Shown: in pieces, positions 46,505 through 57,805 of the stretch
Numbering within the stretch: the stretch's first letter is position 1
How the letters are laid out: each line of letters starts with the position of its first letter
Source of the DNA: Armigeres subalbatus
Taxonomy: Eukaryota; Arthropoda; Insecta; Diptera; Culicidae
Direction: 5' to 3'
Length of the DNA: 64,000 bases
NCBI RefSeq assembly: GCF_024139115.2
Contig: NC_085140.1
Location: 233,680,371-233,744,370 of the forward strand
Notes under the pieces: generated by a model
The model's input: only the letters and a program-made list of their open reading frames with translations
Database searches by the model: none
Told to the model about the DNA's origin: nothing
Program-made: the position numbers and the translations under genes

Positions 46505-47189
46505 CCTGACCCAACGATTACCTTCCTCATTATCCAACTCCGTGGTACTTATGAGGGTGTCGCTAAGTCGGTGGCCTCTCGTTAAGTAAGTACTGCATCA
46601 ACACTTCCTCTCCCTAGTTACGGTGAAAATGGGTGTGGCCAGGAGTAGTAATCCTCATGCTTTTGTTATTTTTGATAAGACTGGAATCAAGGACTACTCC
46701 CCTTTTTGATTTCTGATAGCATTCTAGATGAGGATCTCAAAAGTAAAACATGAGTATCACTAGTGTCCAATCTACGAATTACACCGTAACATATTTATCC
46801 CATGTTTGTTGGGATTTCCTATGCATATGGGACAGTTATGCGTATGGTGGCAGTATACAAGAAAGGCATAAAATGGGGGGGGGTTAGTTAATACAAACAG
46901 TGTACCAGATCCCCTGCCTCTGTGTTGATTTGATCATAAATTGAAAGTTATCGGGCTCAACAGAAAAAAAATATTCCAGATTTAATGGATAAGTAACGTA
47001 TTCCGATTTAGTTCAACTTAACATGATTCCATTTGAATGAAATTTTCCACCATTGGCATGTTTCCCCACATTGCCGATCTACTTATCAATCATAATATTA
47101 TGAATACACTTCTCACAGTATTTGTTCGCTAGGCTAATATTTAATCGAATGCAATCATCATTCAATAGTATTCACCATACTGTTCAATA
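46505..47189. other. no gene recognised upstream of protease B
   Basis: The first part continues the repeat interrupted by the hAT-like element. CATATTTATCCCATGTTTG near 46790 is a diverged match to 5245. No clear TATA box or kappaB consensus was found before 47190. Confidence 0.45.
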
Positions 47190-48702
47190 ATGCAGTCGAA
47201 GCGTATATTCAAGCTGAGCATTTTAGTATTTCTCGTGATGTTCGAGCGAGTAATCGGCCAAGAATTGAATCAATTGTGTAATAATCCCAAATCTAGGATA
47301 GGACGCTGTATTAGACGAGAAAATTGTTCAGTTGTTGCGGGACAACCCGATAAGGATTCAGTATGGAACGGTAATGTCTGCAGATCGAATGGAAAACAGA
47401 ATCAAGAAGTTTTGGTGAGTGAATTAAGTGAAACAATGAAAACAAATGATCGTGTACTGTGTCAATTGTGTAAATTTATGGAATCGAAGAACATAAGAAT
47501 AGAAACAATTAAAAATTTAATACACAGTAAAACATATTTTGTATATTTTATATTTAGTTTTATATACATATTTGAAACATGGAAACTAGTTGAACTAGTT
47601 CTTCTTTTTTTTGTCCCCTGGACACTTTCATAAGTGATGAATAATCAATTGAATGTGTAATTATATAATAATTCCTTATTTTAATTATACGCTAATAATT
47701 AAATTAATAAAACGTCCAATAATTCCAATCATTAGGTTTGTTGTCCAATTCTCAAAAATTGCGCTACGTGTGGCGAACTGGAGCAAACAGCTGGAGATCT
47801 CGTTGTGAACCGAATTACAGGAGGCAGCGAAGCGGAACCAGGGTCATACCCATGGGCAGCATTGCTGATATACATGGGTCGAACAGTCACGAAATCGTTG
47901 TGCGGAGGTGTGTTGATCAGTCTCCAACACGTCCTGACCGCCGCGCATTGCATCGAAGGTTTACCAAGAAATTGGAGATTGTGAGTTTAGAATTAAGTTA
48001 TACAATTGAGATAATATCTAATAAGTAAATGATTCTTTCACAGACATGGAGTTCATCTAGGGCATACTGATAATCTCCAAAATTGCAGTCACATAGAAAA
48101 TGGCAAAAACTGCAAACAAGAATACGTTGTGCAACGTACAATTATTCATGAGCAATATGATCGATTGTTGAATAGTCACGTGAACGACATTGCACTTCTG
48201 CATTTGGCAAAAGAGGTAACATTGAGTGCATACATCAAGCCTATTTGTCTACCTTTAGACGACAGATTGCAGAATATGCCTGTGGAAAATGAACAATTCA
48301 CCGTCGTTGGATGGGGGGAAACCGAAACAGGTTGGTTTACTGTAATCAATGTCTTCCATTATGGTTCGTTATTCAAAGTATTGAATTACAGGTTACAACA
48401 GCCCTAAACTACTTCAGGTTAGCGTTACTGGAAGGAACTTGGACATGTGCAACAGAGTATTTCAAAATCACAAAATTAGGCTGTCTGATACTCAACTTTG
48501 CGTCGGTGGAGAAGGTGGAAAGGACTCATGCAGAGGCGATTCGGGAGGACCATTGATGCGGAGAATTGGAAACGTTTGGTATCTGACCGGGATGGTTAGT
48601 TTCGGTGATCGTACATGTGGAGTGAGGAACCAACCCAGTGTTTACACGAATGTAGTATCTTATATAGATTGGATTGAACATCAGATGATTGAATTGAGTT
48701 AA
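47190..48702 (+). CDS. CLIP-domain serine protease B (CLIPB-type, 355 aa)
   Basis: Exons 47190-47414, 47736-47980, 48044-48330 and 48392-48702 give 355 codons. A signal peptide (FKLSILVFLVMFERVIG) is followed by a CLIP domain (Cys30, 40, 46, 64, 77, 78) and cleavage at NR101|ITGG. The catalytic triad is His146 (TAAHC), Asp205 (NDIALL) and Ser303 (GDSGGP). Asp297 sets trypsin-like specificity. The Cys171-Cys180 loop is present. The linker holds two cysteines (Cys84, Cys87) where one is usual, so one is unpaired. Introns lie at the same places and phases as in proteases A and C: phase 0 after the CLIP domain, phase 2 after the His exon, phase 1 after GWGETET. An extracellular zymogen role in haemolymph proteolysis is inferred from family. 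Confidence 0.92.
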
Positions 48703-48936
48703 CTGAAGATTGCTTCATCATTTTATCCGAAATTAAAAAAAAAATCCTTATTCATCGCACCTGATGGTGTCTGCATTGTAAGTTGTGAGCACATTTAAGA
48801 GGTTGAAATAACTTTTTAGAGAGATATATCCCATTATATCCATCATTTCACGTGATTGCCTTTATCGTGCACTAAGTGTACATAAATACTATAAAAATAA
48901 AGTTTCTATAAGAGGCTCGGAGAGGGGGTCTTCAGT

Positions 48937-49010
48937 AGCCTTGAGAGCAAAGGCGTAGGATTGCCAATCCGGAGATGGCATATCAACCGATGCCTTATTC
49001 CGGGCAAACG
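48937..49010 (+). mobile_element. fragment of the second SINE type
   Basis: GTAGCCTTGAGAGCAAAGGC and GGATTGCCAATCCGGAGATG match the head of the copy at 39083. The tail is absent. Confidence 0.5.
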
Positions 49011-49171
49011 CCTATTTTTAAAGAAAGGATCAAACCATGTGGTAGCAACGTGGTCAAGTAGCACTCACATCCACCATCCAGAAGGAAACACATTAATCAT
49101 TGATATAGAAATGCTAATATCATCTTCCAAACTTAGACGTACATGTTCATGATAGAATTAGAGGCGAAAAT

Positions 49172-49595
49172 CAAGGATGTTATCGATCATTTGGTAATTT
49201 GCATTAGATCATTTAGTGGTTTGCCAGTAACTCATTCCAGAAGCTGAATTTCAAAATGTATTGTATGGTGGACTTCTAGTGCGAAGGTTTTTCTACAACT
49301 CTGCCTAATGGTTTGTTGTTAAAATTCAACTAATAACGGAGTTATAGCGCTAGTTGCAGTAACTCAAAGTAAATGATTGGAATTTTTCTATCATTTAGTC
49401 TAAGTTACTGAATCTATAGCTATAACCCCGTTACTAGTGGAATTCAAACAACGAACCATTAGACAAAGTTTTAGAAAAACCTTCGCACTAGAAGTCCACC
49501 ATACAACACATTTTGAAATTCAGCTTCTGGAATGAGTTATTGACAAACTACTAAATGATCGAACGCAAATTACTAAATGAACGATAACATCCTTG
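49172..49595. mobile_element. 424-bp foldback MITE with 8-bp duplication
   Basis: Arms of about 190 bp starting CAAGGATGTTATCGATCATT are nearly complementary along their whole length. GCGAAAAT flanks both sides (49164-49171, 49596-49603), an 8-bp duplication as in hAT elements. Excising the MITE and one duplication rejoins an open frame (next entry). Confidence 0.8.
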
Positions 49596-49852
49596 GCGAA
49601 AATATAGATTTGATAGTTCTGTTAGGATACGGCAGGCTTGAAGAATGTTTTATAGAAGTTGATTGGAAAGCGAGCGGATGGTATAAATCTCACGACCTTT
49701 CTTCTGCCAAGCTCCAGTATGAAGAGAAAGGGAAGAGTATCAGTGTGAATGCTGATATCTCTCCGCTGACAAAAGGAAGGTGGTTTGATTTGGTCATATA
49801 CCATCGCGTGCGGAAGTGTTTCTATCGACGAGTACTGTCTCTAAATTTCTAA
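49596..49852 (+). other. unrecognised open frame beside the foldback MITE
   Basis: An open frame continues from the MITE's flank to a TAA at 49850-49852 (ending VRKCFYRRVLSLNF). If the MITE is removed, the frame stays open leftward through RIRGEN to about 49125, where a possible splice acceptor (CCAAACTTAG) precedes a stop. WKASGWYKSHDLS and LTKGRWFDLVIYHR look protein-like but no family is recognised. It may be a gene fragment or chance. Confidence 0.25.
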
Positions 49853-50075
49853 TATGCCATTAGCATCTAGTCGAATGCTAATAGCAAATTAAAATTGAAC
49901 ATTCTGATAGCATAATATTGGTTAGAGCTCCAATATATGCTTATGTACACCAATAAATATGCTCAACCGCAGCATAATAGGCTATGGCTTGAGCCACACC
50001 CCATATGTTTAAATTTGAAGGCGGACCAGAATCAAGTGAGATTTGGCAATACTTTTAATCGGTGCTGATCGATAA

Positions 50076-51558
50076 TTTTAAAAGGGTCCAGGCTACACAT
50101 TAATTTGAATCAAGCTTTTTTTATCGATATTCCATTATGATTAGATTCCAGAAGTCTTCTAATACGTCAAACCGAAAAGACGGATCCCGAAGTCGTTAGG
50201 TGCCCCCGAGGAACCTGTAGAATGGGACATTTCAGTTTTAGCGCCAAAGCTAGTCATTTGACGGCTCGTTCCTCATGGTTTTCGATCAGGAAGCGAGGTA
50301 TTAATATAAAATTGACCATTGATGACTCTCACCGCTCCCAGGACCTACGGATTGCCTCAGAGGAACATGTAAAAGTAGACATTTCCGTTTTTGCGCCAAA
50401 ACTAGTGATTCGACCGCTTTTTCTCATGGTTTCCGACCAAGAATCGAGGTATGAATATAAATGGACCATTGACGACTCTAACTGTTGATTTCTCCAGGAG
50501 AACCTGTAGATAGGGGACATTTAAGTTTTAGCGCCAAAAGAAGTCATTCGACGGCATGTTTTCATGATTTTCGATTAGGAAGGGAAGTATGAATATAAAA
50601 TGGACCATTGACCACTCCAACCACTTCCAGGATCGAAGGAATGCAGAGGGAATTTATTTCAGTTTTAATGCCAATATTAACAACTCACTTAATCGACGGT
50701 TTTTTTAATAGCTTCCATCAGTAAGCCAATCATGAACATGTAATTTGCCATTGACGATGCTAACCGTTTCCATTACTTTCGAATTATCTTAGAGGAGCAC
50801 GCAAAAGGGTACATTTCAGTTTCAGCGCCAAATCCAGAAATTTGATGGCACATTTTTCGTGGTTTTAGGTCAGGAAGCCAATCATAAATATAAGATGCAC
50901 CATTGATGACTCTGACCATGTCCATGACCTTCGGCAAACCCGAAAATGAAAATCTGTAGAAGTGATTATATCAATCTTAGCGCCAAAACAAGTCATAAAA
51001 CGACTTTTCCATGGTTCCCCACAAGAAAAATATACACCTGAGTTTCCAACGGTAAAGTGCGGTATAGATTCGGTATTAATTGATTGGAAGGTCATTGATA
51101 TCTAATAGATAAAATCACAGCAAATGACTAGGAACAAATGTAGGGTGACCAGATGAATTTTTAAATTGTTATCTCAATCAGAAGGAATTAATATATTTAT
51201 TAATTCCTATTTTTGCCCGGCTTTACCAGGACCTTAAACCTGAAAGCGTTTAGAGTCGTCAATGGTCCATTTTATATGTATGATTGGCTTCCTGATTGGA
51301 AACCATGATAAACTAGCCATCATTTGACTTGTTGCTTAAACTGAAACTCTTATACGGGTTCTCCTGGGACAATCATGGGACAATAAGTCACGGAAGTGGT
51401 CAGGTTCCCCGGGGGCACCGTAGTGACTTCAGGATTCGTGTTTTTGGTTGCTTTTTCATTCTTGACGTTTCAGAAGAATTCCGGAATGAAATCATAATAG
51501 AATATGTACCGGTCAAAAAGCTTGATTCAAATGAATTGTGGCCTGGACCCTTTTAAAA
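50076..51558. mobile_element. 1.5-kb foldback element with internal tandem repeats
   Basis: The ends TTTTAAAAGGGTCCAGGC are inverted at 51541-51558. The match extends inward over about 140 bp (AATCAAGCTTTTT, CCATTATGAT-TCCAGAAG, CCCCCGAGGAACCTG and complements). The interior is a tandem array of about 150-bp units, with one unit in reverse on the right side. This layout resembles Drosophila FB/Galileo foldback elements. No transposase is encoded. Confidence 0.75.
50226..51080 (+). repeat. six diverged tandem units of about 150 bp
   Basis: Units start at about 50226, 50378, 50517, 50660, 50812 and 50964 with GACATTTCAGTTTTAGCGCC-like heads. CATGGTTTTCGATCAGGAAG and GGACCATTGACGACTCTAAC-like blocks follow. 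Divergence rises towards the right. A seventh unit lies in reverse at about 51255-51370. Confidence 0.75.
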
Positions 51559-51904
51559 CGGGCTAGGAAATGGTGAGGTCAGCTGGTATAGATCGTCAAA
51601 CATAGCTCTGATGGTCATAACTCACAAGCCCCAATACTCATGCTTCCACAGCCTTTAGATGACAACTGACCTCATGCTAAGAGTTGCGTACTTAGCTGGT
51701 AGTGTAGCCTCAGCTAGAGTGAGAGGGTGCGACCTAGGGGGGGCTTGCCTAGGATGTGGTGGGGTTTGGCAGTGGGCTCTGTTGAGCTTCTATAAAAAGC
51801 TATAAGTGTCCGCAAGCCCTATCAAAGCGACCGTGTTCCGCTCAAAGCGCACTAGCCTAGTCCTGATGTTGGGTGGGACTTTAGACAAATTTAACCCGAC
51901 TGAT
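51559..51904. other. no gene recognised
   Basis: This is sequence between the foldback element and the repeated 5' region of the RTE. Its 3' part may belong to the LINE leader, but the border is not visible. Confidence 0.4.
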
Positions 51905-52300
51905 CGAACGTCGGTTCACCAAGGAGGTGCAGCTCCAACAGCGTCTGTTCTGACATCCAGCGGCTGAGTTCGAAATGCTTTTCCCCGGAAGCTATATTTA
52001 AGATGGCAGCCCCATCCCGGTGGATAGGGATAGGTAAATCATGTCGAGGTAGTGTTGGCCTGACTAGCACTTGGAAAAATTGTTCGTAGTACTCGAACCA
52101 GCGTTTAACTGATCAGCTGAAACGTCGGTCAATAGCTAAAAAGTCGCGCCTTAATATGCATCGTCGTATTCATATTCGAGCGTCTGTTCACCAGGAGGTG
52201 CGACTCAAACAGCGTCTGCCTGGTACCCAGCGGCTGATTAACGAAATGCTGTATCGCGTCAGCTATACCTAAGGTGGCAGCCCCATCATCGCGATGTAGG
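51905..52300 (+). repeat. duplicated 5' leader monomers of the RTE
   Basis: Two diverged direct copies about 278 bp apart. Copy 1 at about 51906-52030 and copy 2 at about 52184-52290 share TTCACCAAGGAGGTGC-like, CCAGCGGCTGA and GGCAGCCCCATC blocks. They precede the LINE reading frame, so they may be 5' untranslated or promoter monomers. Confidence 0.55.
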
Positions 52301-52352
52301 TAACGCGACCCCGGTAAGGTAGCTTACTGAAGCCTCTCAAATACCACGAAAA

Positions 52353-55347
52353 ATGGAGATAGAAGAAAAAGAGAATGTTATTTTTGGCAACCGACCCGGC
52401 AACGAAATAAGGACTATGATTGAAAACTCGGTACCTGGAATGTCAGGACCCTAAATGAACCTGGACGAGTGAGCCTTCTGGCTCGTGAACTGCAGAAGGT
52501 TGGAGTGAACGTGGCTGCTATTCAAGAAGTCCGATGGCCTAGATCCGGAGAACGTGAATTCCGAGCCGTGGACCCCACGACCAATACTGCATTCAAGTAT
52601 AACATCTTTCACAGCGGCGGTGAAAAAGCAGAGCATGGAGTTGGTTTCGTAGTGATGGGCAAGCAGATGAAGCTAGTGATGCGGTGGAAACCCATTAGCG
52701 AACGAATCTGTGAGTTGGGGATACGGGGCAAATTCTTCAATTACAGCCTAATCAACGTTTACGCACCGACAAACGATAAATCCGACGACGTGAAGGACAC
52801 GTTTTATGAATGTCTTGATAAAGCCTATGGAGAGTGCCCAAAGCATGACGTGAAAATTGTTATCGGAGACGCTAACGCTCAGGTCGGTAGAGAGGACTTT
52901 TTCCGTCCCATAATCAGTAGGGAGAGCCTTCACTCCGCTACCAATGACAACGGCCTACGGCTAGTAAATTTTGCTGCTGCCAGAGGGATGGCCATCAGTA
53001 GCACCTACTTTGCACGAAAGAACATCCGAAAGCACACCTGGAGACACCCAAATGGTGAAACTTGCAACCAGATAGACCATGTCCTGGTGGATGGGCGCCA
53101 TTTCTCGGATGTTATCGATGTGCGGACATTCAGAGGTCCGAACATTGATTCTGATCACTACCTCATTGTCAGTAAAATTCGATCACGGTTGTCAACTGTA
53201 TCGAACGAAAGATCACAGCGAACGATGCGTTACAATATCCAGCGATTGTCGGCGGAAGGAGTATCGGCTGAGTACCGCCAGAAGCTCGACGAAAGGATAA
53301 GTGCAATCAACGTTAGCGACAACATCAACGATCTATGGGAGTCGATCCATGGAGCGGTGAGCACAACAGCACGAGAAGTGGTAGGCACTGCACAGAGGCG
53401 ACCCAGGACGGGTTGGTTCGATGTGGAGTGTCAGAGAGTGACAGACGAGAAGAACGTTGCCAGAAGCCGGATGTTGGTGTCGGGTACCCGATCGAATAGA
53501 GATCGGTACAAGGAAGCAATAGCAGCCGAAAAGCGAACCCACCGCAGGAAGAAAAAAGAGTACGAAGAACAAGTTATTAGTGAGGCGCAGGAAAAAATGG
53601 AGCAGAACGATATGCGGAGGTTTTATGAGTCTGTCAATGGCGTGCGGAGAAAGACAGCCCCATCTCCCGTCATGTGCAACGACCAACAAGGGAATTTGCT
53701 GACAGATAAAACTGAAGTGGCTGCCAGGTGGAAGCAACACTTCGAGACTTTGTTGAATGGAGGAAGTGACGGTGCATCGGTGAACAGAATAAATATTAGT
53801 GACGATGGACAAGCTGTGGAGTCACCTACACTAGATAAGGTTAAAAAAGCTGTCAAAGAGCTGAAAAACAATAAGGCTGCGGGGAAGGACCAGCTCCCGG
53901 CTGAACTTCTCAAACATGGCAGTGAGCAGCTTTATGAAGTTCTGCACCATATTATGTCGAAAATATGGGAAGACGAGGAAATGCCTGCTAGCTGGTTGGA
54001 CGGCCTCATTTGCCCTCTCTTTAAGAAAGGGCACGGACTGGAGTGCGCCAATTACCGAGGAATAACCCTCCTTAATTCGGCGTACAAAATTATGTCCCGT
54101 ATTCTGTTCAACAGATTGAGACCGCTTGAAGAGTCCTTCGTCGGCGAATACCAAGCAGGTTTTCGTGAGGGCCGATCAACTACGGATCGAATGTTTACCC
54201 TGAGACAAATCCTTGATAAATTCCGGGAGTACAACTTGCAGACACATCATCTGTTTATTGATTTCAAGGCGGCGTACGATTCAGTGAAACGGAATGAATT
54301 ATGACAAATTATGCTTGAACATGGTTTTCCGGCGAAACTGATACGGCTGATTCGTATAACGTTGGACGGACCGAAATCAAGTGTAAGGGTTGCGGATGAA
54401 ATTCGACGTCATTTGTTACCTTAGATGGATTAAAGCAGGGTGATGCACTCTCGAACCTACTGTTCAATATAGCGCTCGAGGGAGCGATTAGGAGAGCTGG
54501 TATGCAAAGAAGCGGTACCATTATCACAAAATCGCATATGCTCCTGGAATTTGCGGACGATATCGATATTATCGGAATTGATCGCCGTGCCGTGGAAGAG
54601 GCTTTTGCGCCTTTTAAGAGTGAGATAGCGAGGATTGGACTCACGATCAATACCAGCAAAACGAAGTACATGGTCGCTGGCAATCAACGTGGGTTCATTA
54701 GTTGTGGTGGTAGCGAAATAGTGCTGGATGGTGAAAAATTTGAAGTGGTAGAAGAATTTGTGTATCTTGGAACATTAGTGACGTGCGATAATGATGTTAC
54801 CCGCGAGGTGAAAAGGCGTATTGCAGCTGCAAATAGGGCTTATTACGGACTTCGTAACCAGCTTAAGTCCCGTAGTCTGCAAACGAAAACAAAACTCGCG
54901 CTGTATACTACTCTGATTCTTCCGGTGGCTTTATACGGCCATGAGACATGGACGTTAAAGGAGGCTGATCGGAGAGCTCTCGAAGTGTTTGAGCGTAAGG
55001 TGCTGCGGACAATACTCGGCGGTAAACAGGAGAATGGTATCTGGCGGCGTCGCATGAATCACGAATTGTACCAGGTGTATAAAGGGCTGGATATTATTAA
55101 GCTTATACAACACGGCAGACTACGATGGGCTGGTCACGTTGTTCGTATGCCGGAAGAACGTCAAGCGAAGATAATATTTAGTAGAGAACCCGGAAGAGGC
55201 CGCAGGCTTCGTGGAAGGCCGCGTACACGATGGCTTTTTGCAGTTGAAGAGGACCTGAGGGCGCTCAATGTTCAGGGCGATTGGCCCAGGATCGAGTCCA
55301 GTGGAGAAGGATACTCCATTCGGCGTAGGTTCATCGAAGAGCTGTAG
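52353..55347 (+). pseudogene. RTE ORF: AP endonuclease plus reverse transcriptase, three lesions
   Basis: A possible start ATG at 52353 opens a frame that shifts near 52425-52436 into TWNVRTLNEPGR at 52436. The endonuclease follows: IQEVRWPRSGE, INVYAPTNDK, VIGDANAQVG and DSDHYLIVSKIR. The reverse transcriptase begins with KNNKAAGKDQLPAELLKHG, then [36 protein letters not shown] and LFIDFKAAYDSVKRNEL. A TGA at 54302-54304 replaces the Trp kept in the relic at 32200. A one-base loss near 54400 shifts to the last frame with LDGLKQGDALSNLLF, catalytic FADDIDIIG, INTSKTKYMV and the C-terminal RWAGHVVRMPEE block, ending EEL at 55347. The catalytic residues seen are intact, so the copy is young but cannot act alone. 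Confidence 0.85.
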
Positions 55348-55440
55348 CCCATCAAGTATCAAGTAAGTATTCATATTCGTGCAAAATCCGCTCACGATCT
55401 CTTGTCCCGTCGACATGAGCGCTTCACTTCCTTTTCCAGA
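52353..55440 (+). mobile_element. nearly complete RTE-clade LINE (JAM1-like)
   Basis: It has a long endonuclease and reverse transcriptase reading frame with a short 3' region, followed at 55482 by the tail of another LINE. Conserved blocks place it in the RTE clade, which includes JAM1 of Aedes. Three lesions separate it from an intact frame. It is the best of several copies here (12440, 31832, 62640). Confidence 0.85.
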
Positions 55441-55699
55441 GCGGAGTATCGTTGACGGGCTAAGGCTCTGGCTCCTTCGACTTTTTTTTAAACTAATTTT
55501 ATTTGCTAATTATCTAATACATGCATTCATCTCTTAGACTAGGTGTTCCGTGTTTTCTTAACACTATCATCCTAATTTGCTATGTTACTTTTTAGTTATT
55601 ATTAATACATTTCAATTGCCTCTGGCAGTTAGAATTTTTCCTCTGGTTGAATTGAACCATGTAGGAATTACAATGTTTTCTACTTAAACTAAACTTAAC

Positions 55700-56850
55700 C
55701 TAATTTACACTAAGGGTACAAGGAGCTAATAGTTGCAATGTCTCGATATTAGAAATTCTATGAAGTTCATTGGTACTATACCACGGAGGCAACTTCAGAA
55801 TCATTTTCAAAATTTTATTTTGAAACCTCTGAAGTGCGTTCTTTCTGGTATTGCAGCAACTAGTCCATATTGGCACAGCATACAACATGGCTGGTCTAAA
55901 AATTTGTTTGTAAATCAAAAGTTTGTTCTTAAGACAAAGTTTTGATTTTATGTTTATAAGTGGATATAGACACTTAATATATTTGTTACATTTGGCTTGA
56001 AGGCCTTCAATGTGATTTTTGAAAGTTAATTTTTGATCTAGCAGAAGTCCTAAATATTCAGCTTCGCTAGACCAATTAACTGGAACCCCATTCATAGTGA
56101 CAATATGTCTGCTAGAAGGTTTCAAATAAGAAGCTCTCGACTTATGTGGGAAAATTATAAGCTGAGTTTTGGAAGCATTCGGGGAAATTTTCCAATTTTG
56201 CAAGTAGGTGGAGAAAATATCCAAACTTTTTTGCAATCTACTACAAATGACACGAAGGCTTCGCCCTTTGGCTGAGAGGCCCGTGTCATTTGCAAACAAA
56301 GATTTTTGACACCCTGGTGGTAAATCAGGTAAGTCAGAAGTAAAAATGTTATACAATATGGGCCCCAGTATGCTGCCTTGGGGAACACCAGCTCTAACTG
56401 GTAATCTATCAGATTTAGAATTCTGATAGTTTACCTGCAGTGAGCGATCTGATAAATAATTTTGGATCAGTTTAATAATGTACAGAGGAAAATTAAAATT
56501 CATCAATTTTACAATCAAACCTTCATGCCAAACACTGTCAAATGCTTTCTCTATATCAAGAAGAGCAACTCCAGTCGAATATCCTTCAGATTTGTTGATT
56601 CGAATTTAATTCGTAACTCTAAATAATTGATGAGTGGTTGAATGCCCATGGCGAAAACCATATTGCTCATCAGCAAAAATAGAATTGTCATTAATATGAA
56701 CCATCATTCTATTTAAAATAATCTTTTCAAACAGTTTGCTTAATGAAGAAAGCAAACTGATTTGACAATAACTAGAAGCATCAGCTGGATTTTTGTCCGG
56801 CTTCAAAATTGGAATCACTTTGGCGTTTTTCCATCTTTCAGGGAAATATC
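55700..56850 (-). pseudogene. Jockey-clade reverse transcriptase, C-terminal part
   Basis: Motifs in order: ILKPDKNPADASSYCQISLL, FADEQYGFRHGHSTTHQL, a stop near 56607 (TTA to TAA inferred), LLDIEKAFDSVWHEG, RAGVPQGSILGPILYNIF, SLFANDTGLSAKG and KISPNASKTQLIIF, then MLYAVPIWTSCCNTRK and LPPWYSTNELHRIS. The catalytic YADD-type box reads FAND, so the first catalytic Asp is Asn and polymerase activity should be lost. The extreme C-terminus is cut short by an internal deletion. The frame is otherwise continuous across the single stop. Confidence 0.85.
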
Positions 56851-56854
56851 CAAT

Positions 56855-57522
56855 TTACTTTTCGGGATGGACTACTGCCTCCATTACATTGAGCTTTTGT
56901 AGTATACTCTACTCGTGTCATTTGTTTAGTGCATGGCTTTCTGCTCCATTTCTATTGAGGAGAAATGAAGTAGTCGTTTATTATTCAGATAGTTCCCAAA
57001 CTTAATGTGAGACCTCTTTAGATTGAGGTTCTACTATTTATACCCTTCTAGAGGTGGCAACTCTCAAAGGCGCGCCCCTCAATCAGTTTCGGCTTCAACA
57101 AAAAGTGGGATAAACCTTTACACATGTAGAGATGTAATTTGTAATAAATAAATTATTATGTAATGTAATAAATTATTTCATGTGCCTATTTTCATACTTG
57201 ATCAAATTTAATCTATTATGCTCATTACATCTCTACAACACAGAGCTCTAATCAGTCAGAGGGTCCAGCAGACCCACCAAATTCGTATCCGCTTCTTTCC
57301 TAATTAATGAGCGCTCTAGAGCTTGGAGATTCATGTCGTCGGCTTCGAAACCAGCCTAAGATTGAGTTACGTTTTCATAATTTACTCCATTGACTCCATT
57401 CAAAAGGAGCAAAGGGTGGGTCATCTAAAAGCAAATTATAGAACTAGAGCACAGTGTGGTAGATCTTACTCCGTAATGCACCACGTAAAGGTGTCTACCC
57501 AGCATTACGGGACAAATATATG
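56855..57522. mobile_element. 668-bp insertion within the Jockey-like LINE
   Basis: It lies between CCAAT at 56850-56854 and 57523-57527, a possible 5-bp target duplication. Removing it rejoins the LINE's conserved segment up to a small indel. It contains a palindrome (57124-57239) and the block shared with 44754-44830. TG-CA ends of an LTR were not found, so the class is open. Confidence 0.55.
57124..57239. repeat. 116-bp palindromic MITE
   Basis: TGTAGAGATGTAAT at the left and ATTACATCTCTACA at the right are exact complements around an AT-rich core. Confidence 0.6.
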
Positions 57523-57805
57523 CCAATTGAAACATTTGTTAAATATATAAAAGGATAAAGAGCTTTCAGGAAGTTTTTTGATTAGTATGTAGAAAATACC
57601 ATCATCACCCGGGGCTTTCATATTTTTAAATTTTCTAGTAATAGATCTCACTTCATCCAAATTAGTTCCCAACAAACGGTCAAAAACATTCTCTTGATTG
57701 AGAATGTCTTCGAACCCTCGTGTAACCTGATCCTCAACTGGACGAATGAGACCTAGAATAAAATTATGGGCACTCTCAAACAGCTGAGCCTTTTCGCTTT
57801 TTTTT

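Larger units (their letters stand above)
55482..57805 (-). mobile_element. 5'-truncated Juan/Jockey-like LINE
   Basis: On the minus strand it ends in AATAAAATTAG and an A-tail at 55482-55489, directly beside the RTE 3' region. The upstream part (57560-57800) reads FESAHNFILGLIRPVEDQV and FKNMKAPGDDGI of the Jockey-clade reverse transcriptase. It is then interrupted by the insertion at 56855-57522 and continues with YFPERWKNAKVIPILKPDKN. The 5' half is missing. Confidence 0.85.

Noticed and set aside
50226..51080. A CRISPR array
   Set aside because: Units are about 150 bp, diverged along their whole length, and have no short identical repeat with unique spacers; the genome is eukaryotic.
53333..53812. 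159-codon minus-strand frame
   Set aside because: Shadow of the RTE coding frame.
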